Origin: Moorella glycerini
Lineage (GTDB): Bacteria > Bacillota > DSM-521 > Neomoorellales > Neomoorellaceae
Direction: 5' to 3'
DNA: 64,000 bases
NCBI RefSeq assembly: GCF_009735625.1
Contig: NZ_CP046244.1
Coordinates: 2,480,001-2,544,000, forward strand
Positions within the stretch are counted from its first letter, which is position 1. The number at the start of each line of letters is the position of its first letter. The notes under the pieces are model-generated. The model ran no database searches, was not told the DNA's origin, and worked only from the letters and a program-made list of their open reading frames with translations. The position numbers and the translations under genes were made by a program. Positions 8,362-16,719 of the stretch are shown here, in pieces.

Positions 8362-10176
8362 CTACCTGAAGGTTAAAATTTTAGGTGGAAGTGGAAGGCC
8401 CAAAATTTTTAACAATTCACTCTGGCTTTGTCCGGGCTGGGTGATACTATAAATCCGCTTATCAAGAAACTGCTGGTCAACAGCCTTTATCTCTTCTAAT
8501 AATTCCAGGATACGGCGGCCGCTTTTATGGGCAACCTTCCAGCGGCGTAACTCTCTTTCTTGACTTTCAGGATCAGGGATTTGTTTCGCCTTAAAAATCT
8601 CATCTTCAATATATCGGCGATGTATCACCTCCAGCCATTTTTCAAAGAGATAAGCCAGCACACATATAAAGATGTGTCCCTTAACCCGACTTTCGTTGTA
8701 GTGGTAGATAGGCCTCAAGCGAATGAAGTCCTTGATATGGCGAAAGGCGGTTTCTACCTGGAGCAGGTTTTTATAGGCGGCAATTACCTCCTCAGCTGGC
8801 AGGTCAGCATTAGTCTGGATTAAAAATTTGCCGTCCCGCAAAGCCTCTTTAGCCAGAGCCGGCTCATTAATTTCAAAGTTGAAAGACTTGCCGTCATAAG
8901 TAATATCAAAAATTGGAGCAAGGCCCTTCTTGTTAAGGATAGCAGCTGCTTTAAGCATGACTCCTTTTGTGGTAGGCTTGCGCCCCCGCCGCGGGGTTTC
9001 CCGGGCCAGCCTGTCTTTCAGCTCTTGCAATTTTATCCTGGCTTCTTCTATCGCTTTGACCCGAAATTCATAATCCTCTTGGGCTTTGAGAGGATTGTGG
9101 CAAAGGATATAGCGAACCGGAGGCTCGAAGTTTTCCTTTTCTTCCTCTTCTCCCTCTACCAAGTTTTCTTTAGGGGGAGCCTGTACCTGCTCTGGTGGTA
9201 CTTCCACATAAAAGAGGGGGTTATCGCCGTCTATTAGCTGGTATTCTTCGAGGTTTTGGTACCTGGCCAGTAGTTCATCGCTCACTTCCCGGCCGCGTTT
9301 ATGAAAGCCCAGGATATAACGGAAGTTAGCCTCCTTGAGTTCTTCTAAATTATGACTGGTCAGCATACCCCGGTCGCCCACGAAAATACAGCTCTTGATG
9401 GCAAACTTTTGCTTAAGTTGTTCGATGGCGCCAGCCACGGTTACTTTATCAGGTATATTACCTTCAAATACCTGGTGGGCAATAGGCATGCCTTCCGGAG
9501 TCACCAGGAGGCCAATATTAATTTGCCGGCAGTCCGGCCGGTGGTCGCGGGAATAACCGAACCTGGCCAGGGGGCAATGGGTACCTTCAAAGTAGCTGCT
9601 GGTCAAGTCGTAAAACACCAGGTTAAGCTGATAACTCAAGAGATCCGTAAGCCGGTTGTACAAGTGGCGTTCCAGATAATCCTTCATTTCTTCCAGGACG
9701 TCAAGAGTACGGTAAAAATGATGCAACTCAGGCTGTTTCTCTTCCAGTTCCGGCAGGTAAATTTGCCTTAACCATTGGGATACTCCAAGCTTGCTTTTAG
9801 GAGCGATGAGGCGGTTTAAAATCATAATCTTGGTGCATAAGGCCACATCCATCTCTACTTGACGATTTTGGAGATAGTTTTTAAAGAAGGCGTCCAGGTC
9901 CAGTCGCTCCCAGAAAAAATTCACCACATAGGGGATACCATAATGCTTGGTGCCGAAGGTCTGGAGGTCCTTAACAGTGCCCAGCTCATCTTCCTTAAGG
10001 AATTCCCGCAGTTTATTAATAAGCCGCTGTATCTCTTCCTGGGAATACTGGTCGATGTTGCCTAAATGCCCAACCTGGCGCTGTTTTACCTTGCCTTTTT
10101 CCCGGTAGGATTCTACCAGGACCAGATAATGGTAGGTATGGCCGCCGCGCCTGGTAGTGATAATACGGGGGAACAA
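8362..10176 (-). CDS. IS1634/IS4-type DDE transposase
   Basis: A 604-residue transposase. The catalytic triad can be read as Asp190 (VFYDLTSSYFEG), Asp268 (FVGDRGM) and Glu475 (QVETAFRHIKDF). The N-terminal YREKGKVKQRQVGHLG block and the long insertion between the second Asp and the Glu are typical of IS1634-type enzymes. No stop or frameshift interrupts it and inverted repeats flank it, so it is probably active or recently active. The Asp268-Glu475 interval holds a charged, glutamate-rich segment (about 330-352). Confidence 0.93.
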   Translation of the reverse strand: MFPRIITTRRGGHTYHYLVLVESYREKGKVKQRQVGHLGNIDQYSQEEIQRLINKLREFLKEDELGTVKDLQTFGTKHYGIPYVVNFFWERLDLDAFFKNYLQNRQVEMDVALCTKIMILNRLIAPKSKLGVSQWLRQIYLPELEEKQPELHHFYRTLDVLEEMKDYLERHLYNRLTDLLSYQLNLVFYDLTSSYFEGTHCPLARFGYSRDHRPDCRQINIGLLVTPEGMPIAHQVFEGNIPDKVTVAGAIEQLKQKFAIKSCIFVGDRGMLTSHNLEELKEANFRYILGFHKRGREVSDELLARYQNLEEYQLIDGDNPLFYVEVPPEQVQAPPKENLVEGEEEEKENFEPPVRYILCHNPLKAQEDYEFRVKAIEEARIKLQELKDRLARETPRRGRKPTTKGVMLKAAAILNKKGLAPIFDITYDGKSFNFEINEPALAKEALRDGKFLIQTNADLPAEEVIAAYKNLLQVETAFRHIKDFIRLRPIYHYNESRVKGHIFICVLAYLFEKWLEVIHRRYIEDEIFKAKQIPDPESQERELRRWKVAHKSGRRILELLEEIKAVDQQFLDKRIYSITQPGQSQSELLKILGLPLPPKILTFR

Positions 10177-10342
10177 AGGGGCATCACCTCGGTTATCGTC
10201 ATTACTATTATACCAAGAGATGCCCGGCGTGAAAATACTCTAAGGCAGATTTGTTTTCACTACGTTTTGCCGACTTCGGTAGAGAAAGATCGTTGATATT
10301 ACTAGTCTTGGTGGTCTTTAAGCCCTTGAAATAGAAGTTTTA

Positions 10343-10362
10343 GTGTCAAAGTTGGGTTATAA
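10343..10362 (-). repeat. Right terminal inverted repeat of the IS
   Basis: GTGTCAAAGTTGGGTTATAA, matching 8273-8292 in inverted orientation over all 20 bases. Confidence 0.92.
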
Positions 10363-10652
10363 ACCCTTGCAAGCTTTTCCCGCCCGGTGTAAACTGTAAC
10401 CAGTTCATCTAATCCAGTTATAATTAGAGGCGGGGCATCCCGCCCCAGCCAGATTCCTTGCAGGCCTCTGAGGCCTTTATCGTTGCGGAAAGTCTTTATT
10501 TATTCTTTAGATAAAAAGCATTATATCCCTTGATCTTAAGAACTTCTTAACATTTTCTCGATAATATCCTGAGACTCCTGGGGTATGCTATTCCTAAACC
10601 AAGAAACAACAGGCCTGGTTGTTTCGAGAAAAAAAGAAAGGGATGATGTAAG
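10363..10652. other. Spacer upstream of the secreted-protein gene
   Basis: No gene is seen. It holds a six-pair GC-rich hairpin (GGCGGG/CCCGCC, 10429-10444) without a T tail and an AT-rich stretch (about 10490-10580) that probably contains the promoter of the downstream gene. I could not fix the -35 and -10 boxes. Confidence 0.5.
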
Positions 10653-11228
10653 GTGACGAAGGGCAAAAAGATACTGGCTGCTGTGGCAGCCCCGCTGGTG
10701 CTGGGAGGATTCCTGGTGGCAACCCAGCCCGGGTCTTCCCTGGCAGCCGCAGGTACCCCGGTTCAGTCCACCCAGACTACTTATGGTCCAGGTTTAGGCT
10801 TGGGGTTGGGGCGAGCCCAGGGAGGGATGCTCGGTATACTCAGCAAAATCCTGGGCTTGGACCTGGCAGACTTAAGGGCCGAGCGCCAGGCCGGTAAATC
10901 CATAGCCGGGATTGCCGCTGAACACGGGATTAGTAAAGACCAGCTGGTAGACACGATAACGGCTGAACGGCAAAAGCTCCTGGATGAAAAGGTGGCCGCC
11001 GGCCAGATAACCCCGGAGCAGGCCAGTTACTGCCTGGAAAACATGAAGGAGAGGATTGGGCAGAACCTTGAACGGACGACAGTTGGTCCCAATGGCCAGG
11101 GCCGGGGCGGCTGGAAGGCCGGTGCCCCGGGCAATAGCGGAGCCCGCCAGGGGATGCAGGCCGGGCCAAGGGGGCGGGCCGGCCAGGGTGCAGGCTTTGG
11201 CCGCGGCCAGGCTAGCAGTCAACAGTAA
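10653..11228 (+). CDS. Secreted DUF2680-like protein with Gly/Arg/Gln-rich tail
   Basis: A 191-residue protein starting at GTG. It has a signal peptide (MTKGKK, then a hydrophobic AAVAAPLVLGGFLVA stretch and an alanine-rich cleavage region about residues 30-35). Next comes a compact helical domain (about 58-135) that resembles repeats found in exported DUF2680-type proteins: LGLDLADLRAERQAGKSIAGIAAEHG and QITPEQASYCLENMKERI. The last 55 residues are low complexity, rich in Gly, Arg and Gln. Immediately downstream, after a hairpin, come a response regulator and a sensor kinase whose extracytoplasmic loop has a very similar composition. I infer that the protein may be sensed by, or controlled through, that kinase. 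The biochemical function is unknown. Confidence 0.75.
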   Translation: MTKGKKILAAVAAPLVLGGFLVATQPGSSLAAAGTPVQSTQTTYGPGLGLGLGRAQGGMLGILSKILGLDLADLRAERQAGKSIAGIAAEHGISKDQLVDTITAERQKLLDEKVAAGQITPEQASYCLENMKERIGQNLERTTVGPNGQGRGGWKAGAPGNSGARQGMQAGPRGRAGQGAGFGRGQASSQQ

Positions 11229-11290
11229 CCTGTACGGGTAGTTTTAACCATCCAGTTAAAGGTTTTCAGGAAGGTTCCCGTAGTTGTGTC

Positions 11291-11316
11291 TACCCAGGGG
11301 GATTACCCCCTGGGTA
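11291..11316 (+). terminator. Hairpin between the secreted protein and the two-component genes
   Basis: A perfect 11-pair stem (TACCCAGGGGG/CCCCCTGGGTA) with loop ATTA, followed only by ATTCTT. The weak T tract suggests partial termination or an RNA-stabilising hairpin that sets different levels for the secreted protein and the regulators. Confidence 0.65.
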
Positions 11317-11397
11317 TTCTTAAACCAGGAGAAATAAAGGAAAAACACTGCTGGTAGCGAAACAGTTAATAACATAGCCTCCCCGGGGAGGAAAAGG

Positions 11398-12087
11398 ATG
11401 GATAAAAAGAAAATTTTAATCATCGAAGATGAAGAAAAAATAGCCACTATGATCCAGCAATATTTACTTAAGGAACAGTTTGCAGTCTTAATAGCTGCTG
11501 ATGGAGTCATGGGGCTAAAAAAAGCGCGCCAGGAAAAGCCCGACCTGATTATTTTAGATTTAATGCTGCCGGGCTTGAGCGGTCTCGATGTCTGCCGGGA
11601 AATCAGGAAGGAAAGCCAGGTCCCTATCATCATGCTCACGGCTAAAGCTGAGGAAATAGACAAACTTTTAGGACTGGAGCTGGGAGCCGACGATTACATC
11701 ACCAAGCCCTTCAGTTTAGCCGAGCTGGCGGCGCGTATCCGGGCCGTCTTGCGCCGTACCGGTGGCCAGGAACAGCCCAAAAATACGGTGCAGACCAGGG
11801 GCGATTTGACCATAGATTTTAGTGGCCTCCAGGTATACAAAAAGGGACAGCCCCTGAACCTTACTCCGACGGAATTTAATCTTTTATCTGTTTTGTTCCA
11901 GCATCCGGGCCGGGTGTACAGCCGGCTGCAGCTCCTGGATGCGGCCCTGGGCGAAGCATACCAGGGATATGAAAGGTCCATTGACACCCATATCAGCAAC
12001 CTGCGCCGTAAAATCGAAGACGACCCGGCCAATCCGCGCTACATTCTCACCGTTTACGGTGTGGGGTATAAATTTGGCGAAGGATAG
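11398..12087 (+). CDS. OmpR-family response regulator
   Basis: A 229-residue protein with an N-terminal receiver domain (acidic pair Glu10-Asp11, phosphoacceptor Asp54 in IILDLMLPG, Thr81 and Lys103 in ITKPF) and a C-terminal winged-helix DNA-binding domain (PTEFNLLSVLFQHPGRVYSR through ILTVYGVGYKF). The ATG follows a GGGGAGGAAAAGG site. The cognate sensor gene starts 17 bases downstream. The likely targets include its own operon with the secreted-protein gene; that is inference from position. Confidence 0.93.
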   Translation: MDKKKILIIEDEEKIATMIQQYLLKEQFAVLIAADGVMGLKKARQEKPDLIILDLMLPGLSGLDVCREIRKESQVPIIMLTAKAEEIDKLLGLELGADDYITKPFSLAELAARIRAVLRRTGGQEQPKNTVQTRGDLTIDFSGLQVYKKGQPLNLTPTEFNLLSVLFQHPGRVYSRLQLLDAALGEAYQGYERSIDTHISNLRRKIEDDPANPRYILTVYGVGYKFGEG

Positions 12088-12104
12088 ATTCCGGGCAGAA
12101 AAGG

Positions 12105-13532
12105 GTGAGCGGGTTGAAACTCAGGACCAGGTTAACCCTGGCCTTTATCATGGTAGTTCTCCTGGCGGTAGCGACCCTGGCGGTTGCCGTAGGCTGGGCC
12201 ACCAGGACTTTCTTTCATGGGTACCTGGATGAGGTAGCCTGGAAACGCCAGCAGGTGTGGGCCGATTTTTTTACCGCTTATTACCGCGACAGAGGGGACT
12301 GGACCGGGGTCCAGGAGCTTTTTAATACCCCATGGCACGGCGGCCGGGGCCAGGGCATGGTCCGGGGGCAGGGTATGGGGCGGGGGCAGGGGTTGGGCTG
12401 GGGTCGGACCGGTTTAGAAAGGGTGATCCTGGCCGATAGCAGTAGCCTTGTTGTTGCTGATACTTATGGGCTCAGGTTAGGTGAAAGACTGTCCGAACAG
12501 GAATTGGCGCAGGGTACAGCGATTATCGTTAATGGCCAGAGGGTGGGTACCCTGTGGTTGACTACTACAACCCCACCGGGTGTCCTGTCCCAGGAAGACC
12601 TTTTTACCCGCTCCGTTACCGTGGCGATCATCCTGGCAGGTATAGCGGTATTAATCCTGGCCGGCCTGGCAGGCTTTTTCCTGGCCCGGCGGATAGCCGG
12701 GCCCTTGAGCAAACTTACAAAGGCAGTCCACAGGCTGGATGCCGGCGGCTGGGAACAGCGCCTGGTCCTAACCGGCGATGAAGAAATCGTCCAGCTGGTG
12801 ACAGCCTTTAACGACATGGCTGCCCGGCTGGAAAAATATGAGGCCATGCGCCGCAACCTGGTTGCTGATGTGGCCCATGAACTGCGCACACCTCTAACCG
12901 TCCTGCGGGGTCAACTGGAATCCCTCCAGGCAGGAGCCCTGGAGGCAAAGCCGGAAGTAATAATGTCCTTGCATGATGAGATCCTGCGCCTCTCCCGGCT
13001 GGTTCATGATTTACAGGAACTGAGCCTGGCCGAAGCGAAAAAACTACCCCTGCACCAGGAAACTTTCAACCTGGTTGAGGCAGTGCAGAAGGTGTTGAAT
13101 TTCTTCCAGGTTGAAGCTGAAGGTAAAAATATTACTCTAACCCTTAATGCTGAGGGACAGGAAATACAGGTAAAAGGGGACAGGGACCGCCTTACCCAGG
13201 TCTTAATTAACCTCCTGGGCAATGCCCTGCGTTATACGCCCCCGCAGGGCCAGGTAGGGGTAACCATCAAGGAGAAGTCCGGCGAAGTTAGCGTTTCAGT
13301 GGCTGATACCGGCCCGGGGATCGCAGCTGCCGATCTCCCCTATGTCTTTGAAAGGTTTTACCGGCCCGATAAGTCCCGGAGCAGGGCCCAGGGGGGAGCG
13401 GGGCTGGGCCTGGCCATTGCCAAAGGTTTCGTTGAAGCCCATGGGGGTAGAATCTGGGTCGAAAGCCAGCCTGGCCAGGGTACCAGGTTTACCTTTACCA
13501 TTCCGGTTACCCGCCATATTATTCCTTCATAA
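12105..13532 (+). CDS. Membrane sensor histidine kinase
   Basis: A 475-residue kinase starting at GTG. Order: TM1 (about 11-31), extracytoplasmic region (32-168), TM2 (171-194), HAMP (about 195-247), a HisKA dimerisation domain with phospho-His258 in DVAHELRTPL, and an HATPase domain with N box (LINLLGNALRYT), G1 (DTGPGIA) and G2 (GGAGLGLAI) motifs. The extracytoplasmic loop contains a low-complexity run (about 79-100) of Gly, Arg, Gln and Met resembling the tail of the secreted protein encoded two genes upstream. The architecture is like CpxA/BaeS envelope sensors, where a periplasmic partner modulates the kinase; the ligand here is unknown. Confidence 0.92.
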   Translation: MSGLKLRTRLTLAFIMVVLLAVATLAVAVGWATRTFFHGYLDEVAWKRQQVWADFFTAYYRDRGDWTGVQELFNTPWHGGRGQGMVRGQGMGRGQGLGWGRTGLERVILADSSSLVVADTYGLRLGERLSEQELAQGTAIIVNGQRVGTLWLTTTTPPGVLSQEDLFTRSVTVAIILAGIAVLILAGLAGFFLARRIAGPLSKLTKAVHRLDAGGWEQRLVLTGDEEIVQLVTAFNDMAARLEKYEAMRRNLVADVAHELRTPLTVLRGQLESLQAGALEAKPEVIMSLHDEILRLSRLVHDLQELSLAEAKKLPLHQETFNLVEAVQKVLNFFQVEAEGKNITLTLNAEGQEIQVKGDRDRLTQVLINLLGNALRYTPPQGQVGVTIKEKSGEVSVSVADTGPGIAAADLPYVFERFYRPDKSRSRAQGGAGLGLAIAKGFVEAHGGRIWVESQPGQGTRFTFTIPVTRHIIPS

Positions 13533-14007
13533 TTTCTCCATATATCCTATATTTAACACTCCTGGTTATAATTTATAAAAATTTGAGTTCCTTCCAACTT
13601 ATCCATATCCATATATCCCGCCACTCCATTTCGCTATCATGCCGCTTTTTCGGGATATATTCGACTTTAAATCCTCAGCAGGCCGGAAAAGAGCACCAAA
13701 ATATCACTGATGGATCACATCGTCCTGTTAGCCATCTTGACATCATTCAGAAGGCGTATTATAGTTAAGAAAACGGGGAAATTGGGGAAATTGTGGTTTA
13801 TCTTATCGCCCATCGGCAACTTCTTATAAACCAACTATCCTGGGCGGAGGCGGTAGCGGAGCTACGGTCCCGGCAAGCCTCGAAGACCGTATCCTGACCT
13901 GAAAACATGCTTTATTTCGTTAAAATGATACCGCCCTTGACGGGGCCGGCACAGGGGGGTGATAATATTAATTGAGAGCAATAACTAACCTGGGGGAGGA
14001 AAATATA
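13533..14007. other. Intergenic region with repeated GGATATATGG-like motif
   Basis: No convincing gene. The AT-rich 5' half carries CCATATATCC-type elements at 13538-13548 and 13609-13619 and GGGATATAT at 13652-13660. A related GGGGATATTTGGG lies at 14735-14747, on the other side of the regulator gene. They may be operator sites for that regulator. The rest shows no structure I can interpret. Confidence 0.4.
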
Positions 14008-14706
14008 ATGCGCATCACCCGGCGGCGCCTGGACTTCCTGCAAAAGATTAAACAGCTTTACGAAGCTACCAACTTGCCGGTGCATTACGCGCGGGTGGCC
14101 GAACTGCTGGGAGTCAGCAAGTGGAGCGCTTACGAGATGCTGAAAACATTGGAAAAGGAAGGTTTTTTGGCCAGCCAGTACGAAGTGAACCAGGGAGAAA
14201 AGTTTCCCGGCCGGGCGATGGTGCTGTTCGCGCCTACCCGCCTGGCTGAGGCGGTGCTGTCAGGGAAAACCCTGGAGGAGAAGGTTCCTGTTAAGGAATG
14301 GCGGCAAGTTAAAGAACGGTTGTTGTCCCTGTGCGAAGAACTGAAAAAGAACAATCCCAGGGAATTGATCGAACAACTGATGGCGGAACTGCCCGGCCTG
14401 GAACGCCCTTTGATTTTCAGCGCGTACATGATCGCCTTTTTAATCGCGCAACTACAAACCCTCAGTGAAAAGAGCCTCGGACTGGTTAAAAGCATGGTGA
14501 TGAATGCGACCAAGGCGGAAACGGGACTGGCCATGTTTGCCGGCGCCGCCATGGGCAGTATGCTGAAAACAGCCCCCCAGTTTCCGCTGCTGTCCCAGAT
14601 GACCGGCCATCTGGCCAGATTCCAGGGGAATCTGGCCAAGCTCAGCCAATCCGAACAGGCCCTGCTTATGGATTTCCTGGAAGAGATGTGGGAAAAAGCC
14701 ACTTAA
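14008..14706 (+). CDS. Winged-helix transcriptional regulator with helical C-terminal domain
   Basis: I choose ATG 14008, which follows a GGGGGAGG site, rather than the earlier in-frame TTG at 13972. The 232-residue protein starts with a helix-turn-helix (about residues 10-60: LPVHYARVAELLGVSKWSAYEMLKTLEKEGFL), a MarR/DtxR-like wing, and then an alpha-helical domain rich in Leu, Glu and Ala with an unusual Met/Ala/Gly stretch near 175-195. The function of the second domain is unknown. It precedes genes for a phasin-like and a UbiA-like protein, so it may regulate these and itself. Confidence 0.75.
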   Translation: MRITRRRLDFLQKIKQLYEATNLPVHYARVAELLGVSKWSAYEMLKTLEKEGFLASQYEVNQGEKFPGRAMVLFAPTRLAEAVLSGKTLEEKVPVKEWRQVKERLLSLCEELKKNNPRELIEQLMAELPGLERPLIFSAYMIAFLIAQLQTLSEKSLGLVKSMVMNATKAETGLAMFAGAAMGSMLKTAPQFPLLSQMTGHLARFQGNLAKLSQSEQALLMDFLEEMWEKAT

Positions 14707-14805
14707 TTCTCTTGGCAAGATATTTGGGGATATAGGGGATATTTGGGTTACCTGATGAGGGATTGCACAGATATTAGCATTACAAAAATTGAGGAGGAGT
14801 AACAC

Positions 14806-15105
14806 ATGAAAGAATTGGTACGCAAGGCCTTTGCCCTGGGTTGGGGAGCCATAGCCTTAACCAGGGAAGCGGCGGAAAAATTGGTGGACGAACTGGTGAA
14901 GAAAGGGGAAATGGGGCAGGAAGAGGCCAGGGAACTGGTAAATGACCTGCTGGAACGGGGTAAAAAAGAGCGGGAAGAGGTACAAAAAGTCATCCGCCAG
15001 GAAATGGAGCGGGTGCTGGGTGAATTAAACCTGCCCTCCCGGGACGACCTGTTGCGGCTGGAAGAAAAGGTAGACCGGCTGCTACAGCGGGGTGAGGAGA
15101 AGTAG
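14806..15105 (+). CDS. Phasin-like coiled-coil protein
   Basis: A 99-residue, highly charged, all-helical protein with the pattern of small phasin/PHA granule-associated proteins (TIGR01837-like): ALGWGAIALTREAAEKLVDELVKKGEMGQEEARELVNDLL, followed by a coiled-coil tail ending in EEKVDRLLQRGEE. ATG with a GAGGAGGAG site upstream. Such proteins coat storage granules or membranes, but many Firmicutes carrying them lack PHA synthase, and none is visible here. The phasin name therefore describes similarity and not proven function. Confidence 0.7.
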   Translation: MKELVRKAFALGWGAIALTREAAEKLVDELVKKGEMGQEEARELVNDLLERGKKEREEVQKVIRQEMERVLGELNLPSRDDLLRLEEKVDRLLQRGEEK

Positions 15106-15139
15106 GTGAGCCGCCATAGTTAAGAGGGATTATCAAAAT

Positions 15140-16054
15140 TTGCACCAGGATAAATTGAAAAGTCTCGCTTTATACTTCTTGTTGCCCCGTCCGGGAGCTA
15201 TTACAGGCGGCGCGATCTACTTCTGGGGTGGCATTGCCTATGGGGTAGCCCAGAGCCACCACTTTTCGGTAGTTGATATCGCCGTTGCCTGGTTGGGAAC
15301 CGAGTTTCTGGTCAATCAAGCCAAATACTGGCTTAACGACTATAAAGATGCCGCAAGCGATCGGCTTCACCCACGGAAAAGGGAGCGAGCTGCGGCGGGC
15401 GGGGATTTGCCGGTAAAGTGGTTGCCCGCCCTGGCTGCTCTACGTATGATAACCGGGATCATTTTTTTGCTTTGGCACCAGCCTAAGATGCTGCCCCTGG
15501 CGCTGCTTTTGCCGGCAATCCAGCTTTGGTACGACACCGTCAAAAGGCTGCCGCTGCTTAACGCCGGGGTGGCAGCCAGCGGTTCCGTGGTCAGGTTTGC
15601 CGCCGGGTTATGCGCCATAACGGGAGTGTGGCCGCTGTTTTTCCCCTGCCTCCTCGTCTACTGCCAGCGCCTGGCAATATACGTTGCCTCTTACAGCGCG
15701 GAGGGGCGTTACCTCTTGCGTTACGGTAAAACGCCCGGTAAAGAATATACCCTCTTCTACGCGCAACACCCTTACCTGGAAAAACTGGCGGTGGCGTTAT
15801 TCTTAGGGCTGCTCGTCTTTGCTCTGGGGCGGTCTATTCCCGGTGGGATCATTATTATCGGTATCGTGGTGGTCTTTTTGGGCGTACTTTACTACCGGAT
15901 TAACGGGCCGGGGGACAGGGTCTACTGGCAGGGCTGGAAACTCCTGTGGGCTACTTGCGCCTTCGTATCCAGACAGCTGTCGGAGCAATTCAGATTAAAG
16001 TACCGGCAAAGATTTCTTTCCCAAAGGAGGCTCCTGTGCCTCAGAGATGGTTGA
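15140..16054 (+). CDS. UbiA-like prenyltransferase family membrane protein
   Basis: A 304-residue protein with seven to nine hydrophobic segments and one recognisable UbiA signature, NDYKDAASDR (about residues 66-75; pattern NDxxDxxxD), followed by a basic RKRERAAAGGDLP segment equivalent to the RPLAAG turn of UbiA. The second Asp-rich motif (DxxxD) is not clear, so catalysis is uncertain. The start is TTG at 15140 behind an AGAGGGA site. Known relatives attach isoprenoid chains to quinone rings, haem or glycerol phosphates inside the membrane. No quinone pathway gene lies nearby. The basic C-terminal tail is probably cytoplasmic. Confidence 0.65.
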   Translation: MHQDKLKSLALYFLLPRPGAITGGAIYFWGGIAYGVAQSHHFSVVDIAVAWLGTEFLVNQAKYWLNDYKDAASDRLHPRKRERAAAGGDLPVKWLPALAALRMITGIIFLLWHQPKMLPLALLLPAIQLWYDTVKRLPLLNAGVAASGSVVRFAAGLCAITGVWPLFFPCLLVYCQRLAIYVASYSAEGRYLLRYGKTPGKEYTLFYAQHPYLEKLAVALFLGLLVFALGRSIPGGIIIIGIVVVFLGVLYYRINGPGDRVYWQGWKLLWATCAFVSRQLSEQFRLKYRQRFLSQRRLLCLRDG

Positions 16055-16159
16055 TTCCGGTTTGTAGTTGAAGTTTTGGTAGAACTGCCTGAGCGATGTG
16101 CCGTCCTAAGTGACGACAATCGCTCAACTTTTGGCAGGCCTACCGGAGATATGAGGGGG

Positions 16160-16220
16160 AATTACGCCTCCCCCTAGATAATGAGGATTCTAACTAATGA
16201 AAATACGAAAGCATTTGAGA
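16160..16220 (+). repeat. Relic of the antitoxin-like ORF at 59.1 kb
   Basis: About 61 bases match 59121-59180 with scattered substitutions and one inserted T in TCTAAC-T-AATGAAAA. In the 59-kb copy this encodes residues 20-39 of a small antitoxin-like protein. Here the reading ends at TAA after LDNEDSN, so this copy is a broken fragment. Confidence 0.75.
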
Positions 16221-16719
16221 GCGGGAACAGTCTATAACCCGGGCAGCGGCCGGGGCTATTCGGTCCCGGAGGTAATCAAGGCGGCAGAAAAGGTGATACG
16301 GCCGCTGCGGAGAGGGCGGCCGGGGAAAATAGGGTGGGTACTTAAATATAGCTTTATGGTCGCTGCGTTCATTAAACGGAGTGGGTACGGCGATGGTACG
16401 GTGATGTTCGTCTTAACCGGTTAAGTGCAATTTAAAAGGCCGGGTATAAGACCCCGGGGCGCCGGTGAGGGTGTGGCCGTCTGCCGCCGCAGGTTACGGG
16501 AAGAGGCTAAAAGAAAAATCATCCGGCAGGTAAATGATAAAAGTTGCAGCTAAAGGATAGCAGGAAAAAATCTGACGGTAGCGAAATAGATGCTTAACAG
16601 GTATCAGGCAGATGAATTATAGGCTAATTATCGTCCTTCAGGGCCAGGTCCTGCGGCACCTGGATCATTCATGAGGCCCGTAAACCTGAACACGATTATG
16701 ATCATAGCCATTAAGAGAG
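16221..16719. other. Intergenic region, no supported gene
   Basis: Low-information sequence upstream of the first molybdopterin enzyme gene. A 75-codon open frame (16197-16424) starts inside the antitoxin relic and shows no recognisable domain. A short reading near 16480-16551 (REEAKRKIIRQVN, then a stop) may be another gene remnant. No terminator or promoter could be assigned. Confidence 0.4.

Larger units (their letters stand above)
8273..10362. mobile_element. IS1634-like insertion sequence, apparently intact
   Basis: About 2.09 kb bounded by perfect 20-bp inverted repeats (8273-8292 and 10343-10362) around one full-length minus-strand transposase gene. The outermost bases TTATAA/TTATAA are near-palindromic, so the exact ends and the target duplication cannot be fixed: if the ends start at ACCC/GGGT, both flanks carry TATA. 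It sits in the spacer between the coat gene terminator and the gene for a secreted protein and breaks no recognisable gene. Confidence 0.9.

Noticed and set aside
13583-13768. 61-codon ORF after the sensor kinase gene
   Set aside because: No ribosome site, no family, covers the repeated ATATAT motifs.
16197-16424. 75-codon ORF upstream of the first molybdopterin enzyme gene
   Set aside because: Its start lies inside the frameshifted antitoxin relic and the rest matches nothing I recognise; chance frame more likely.
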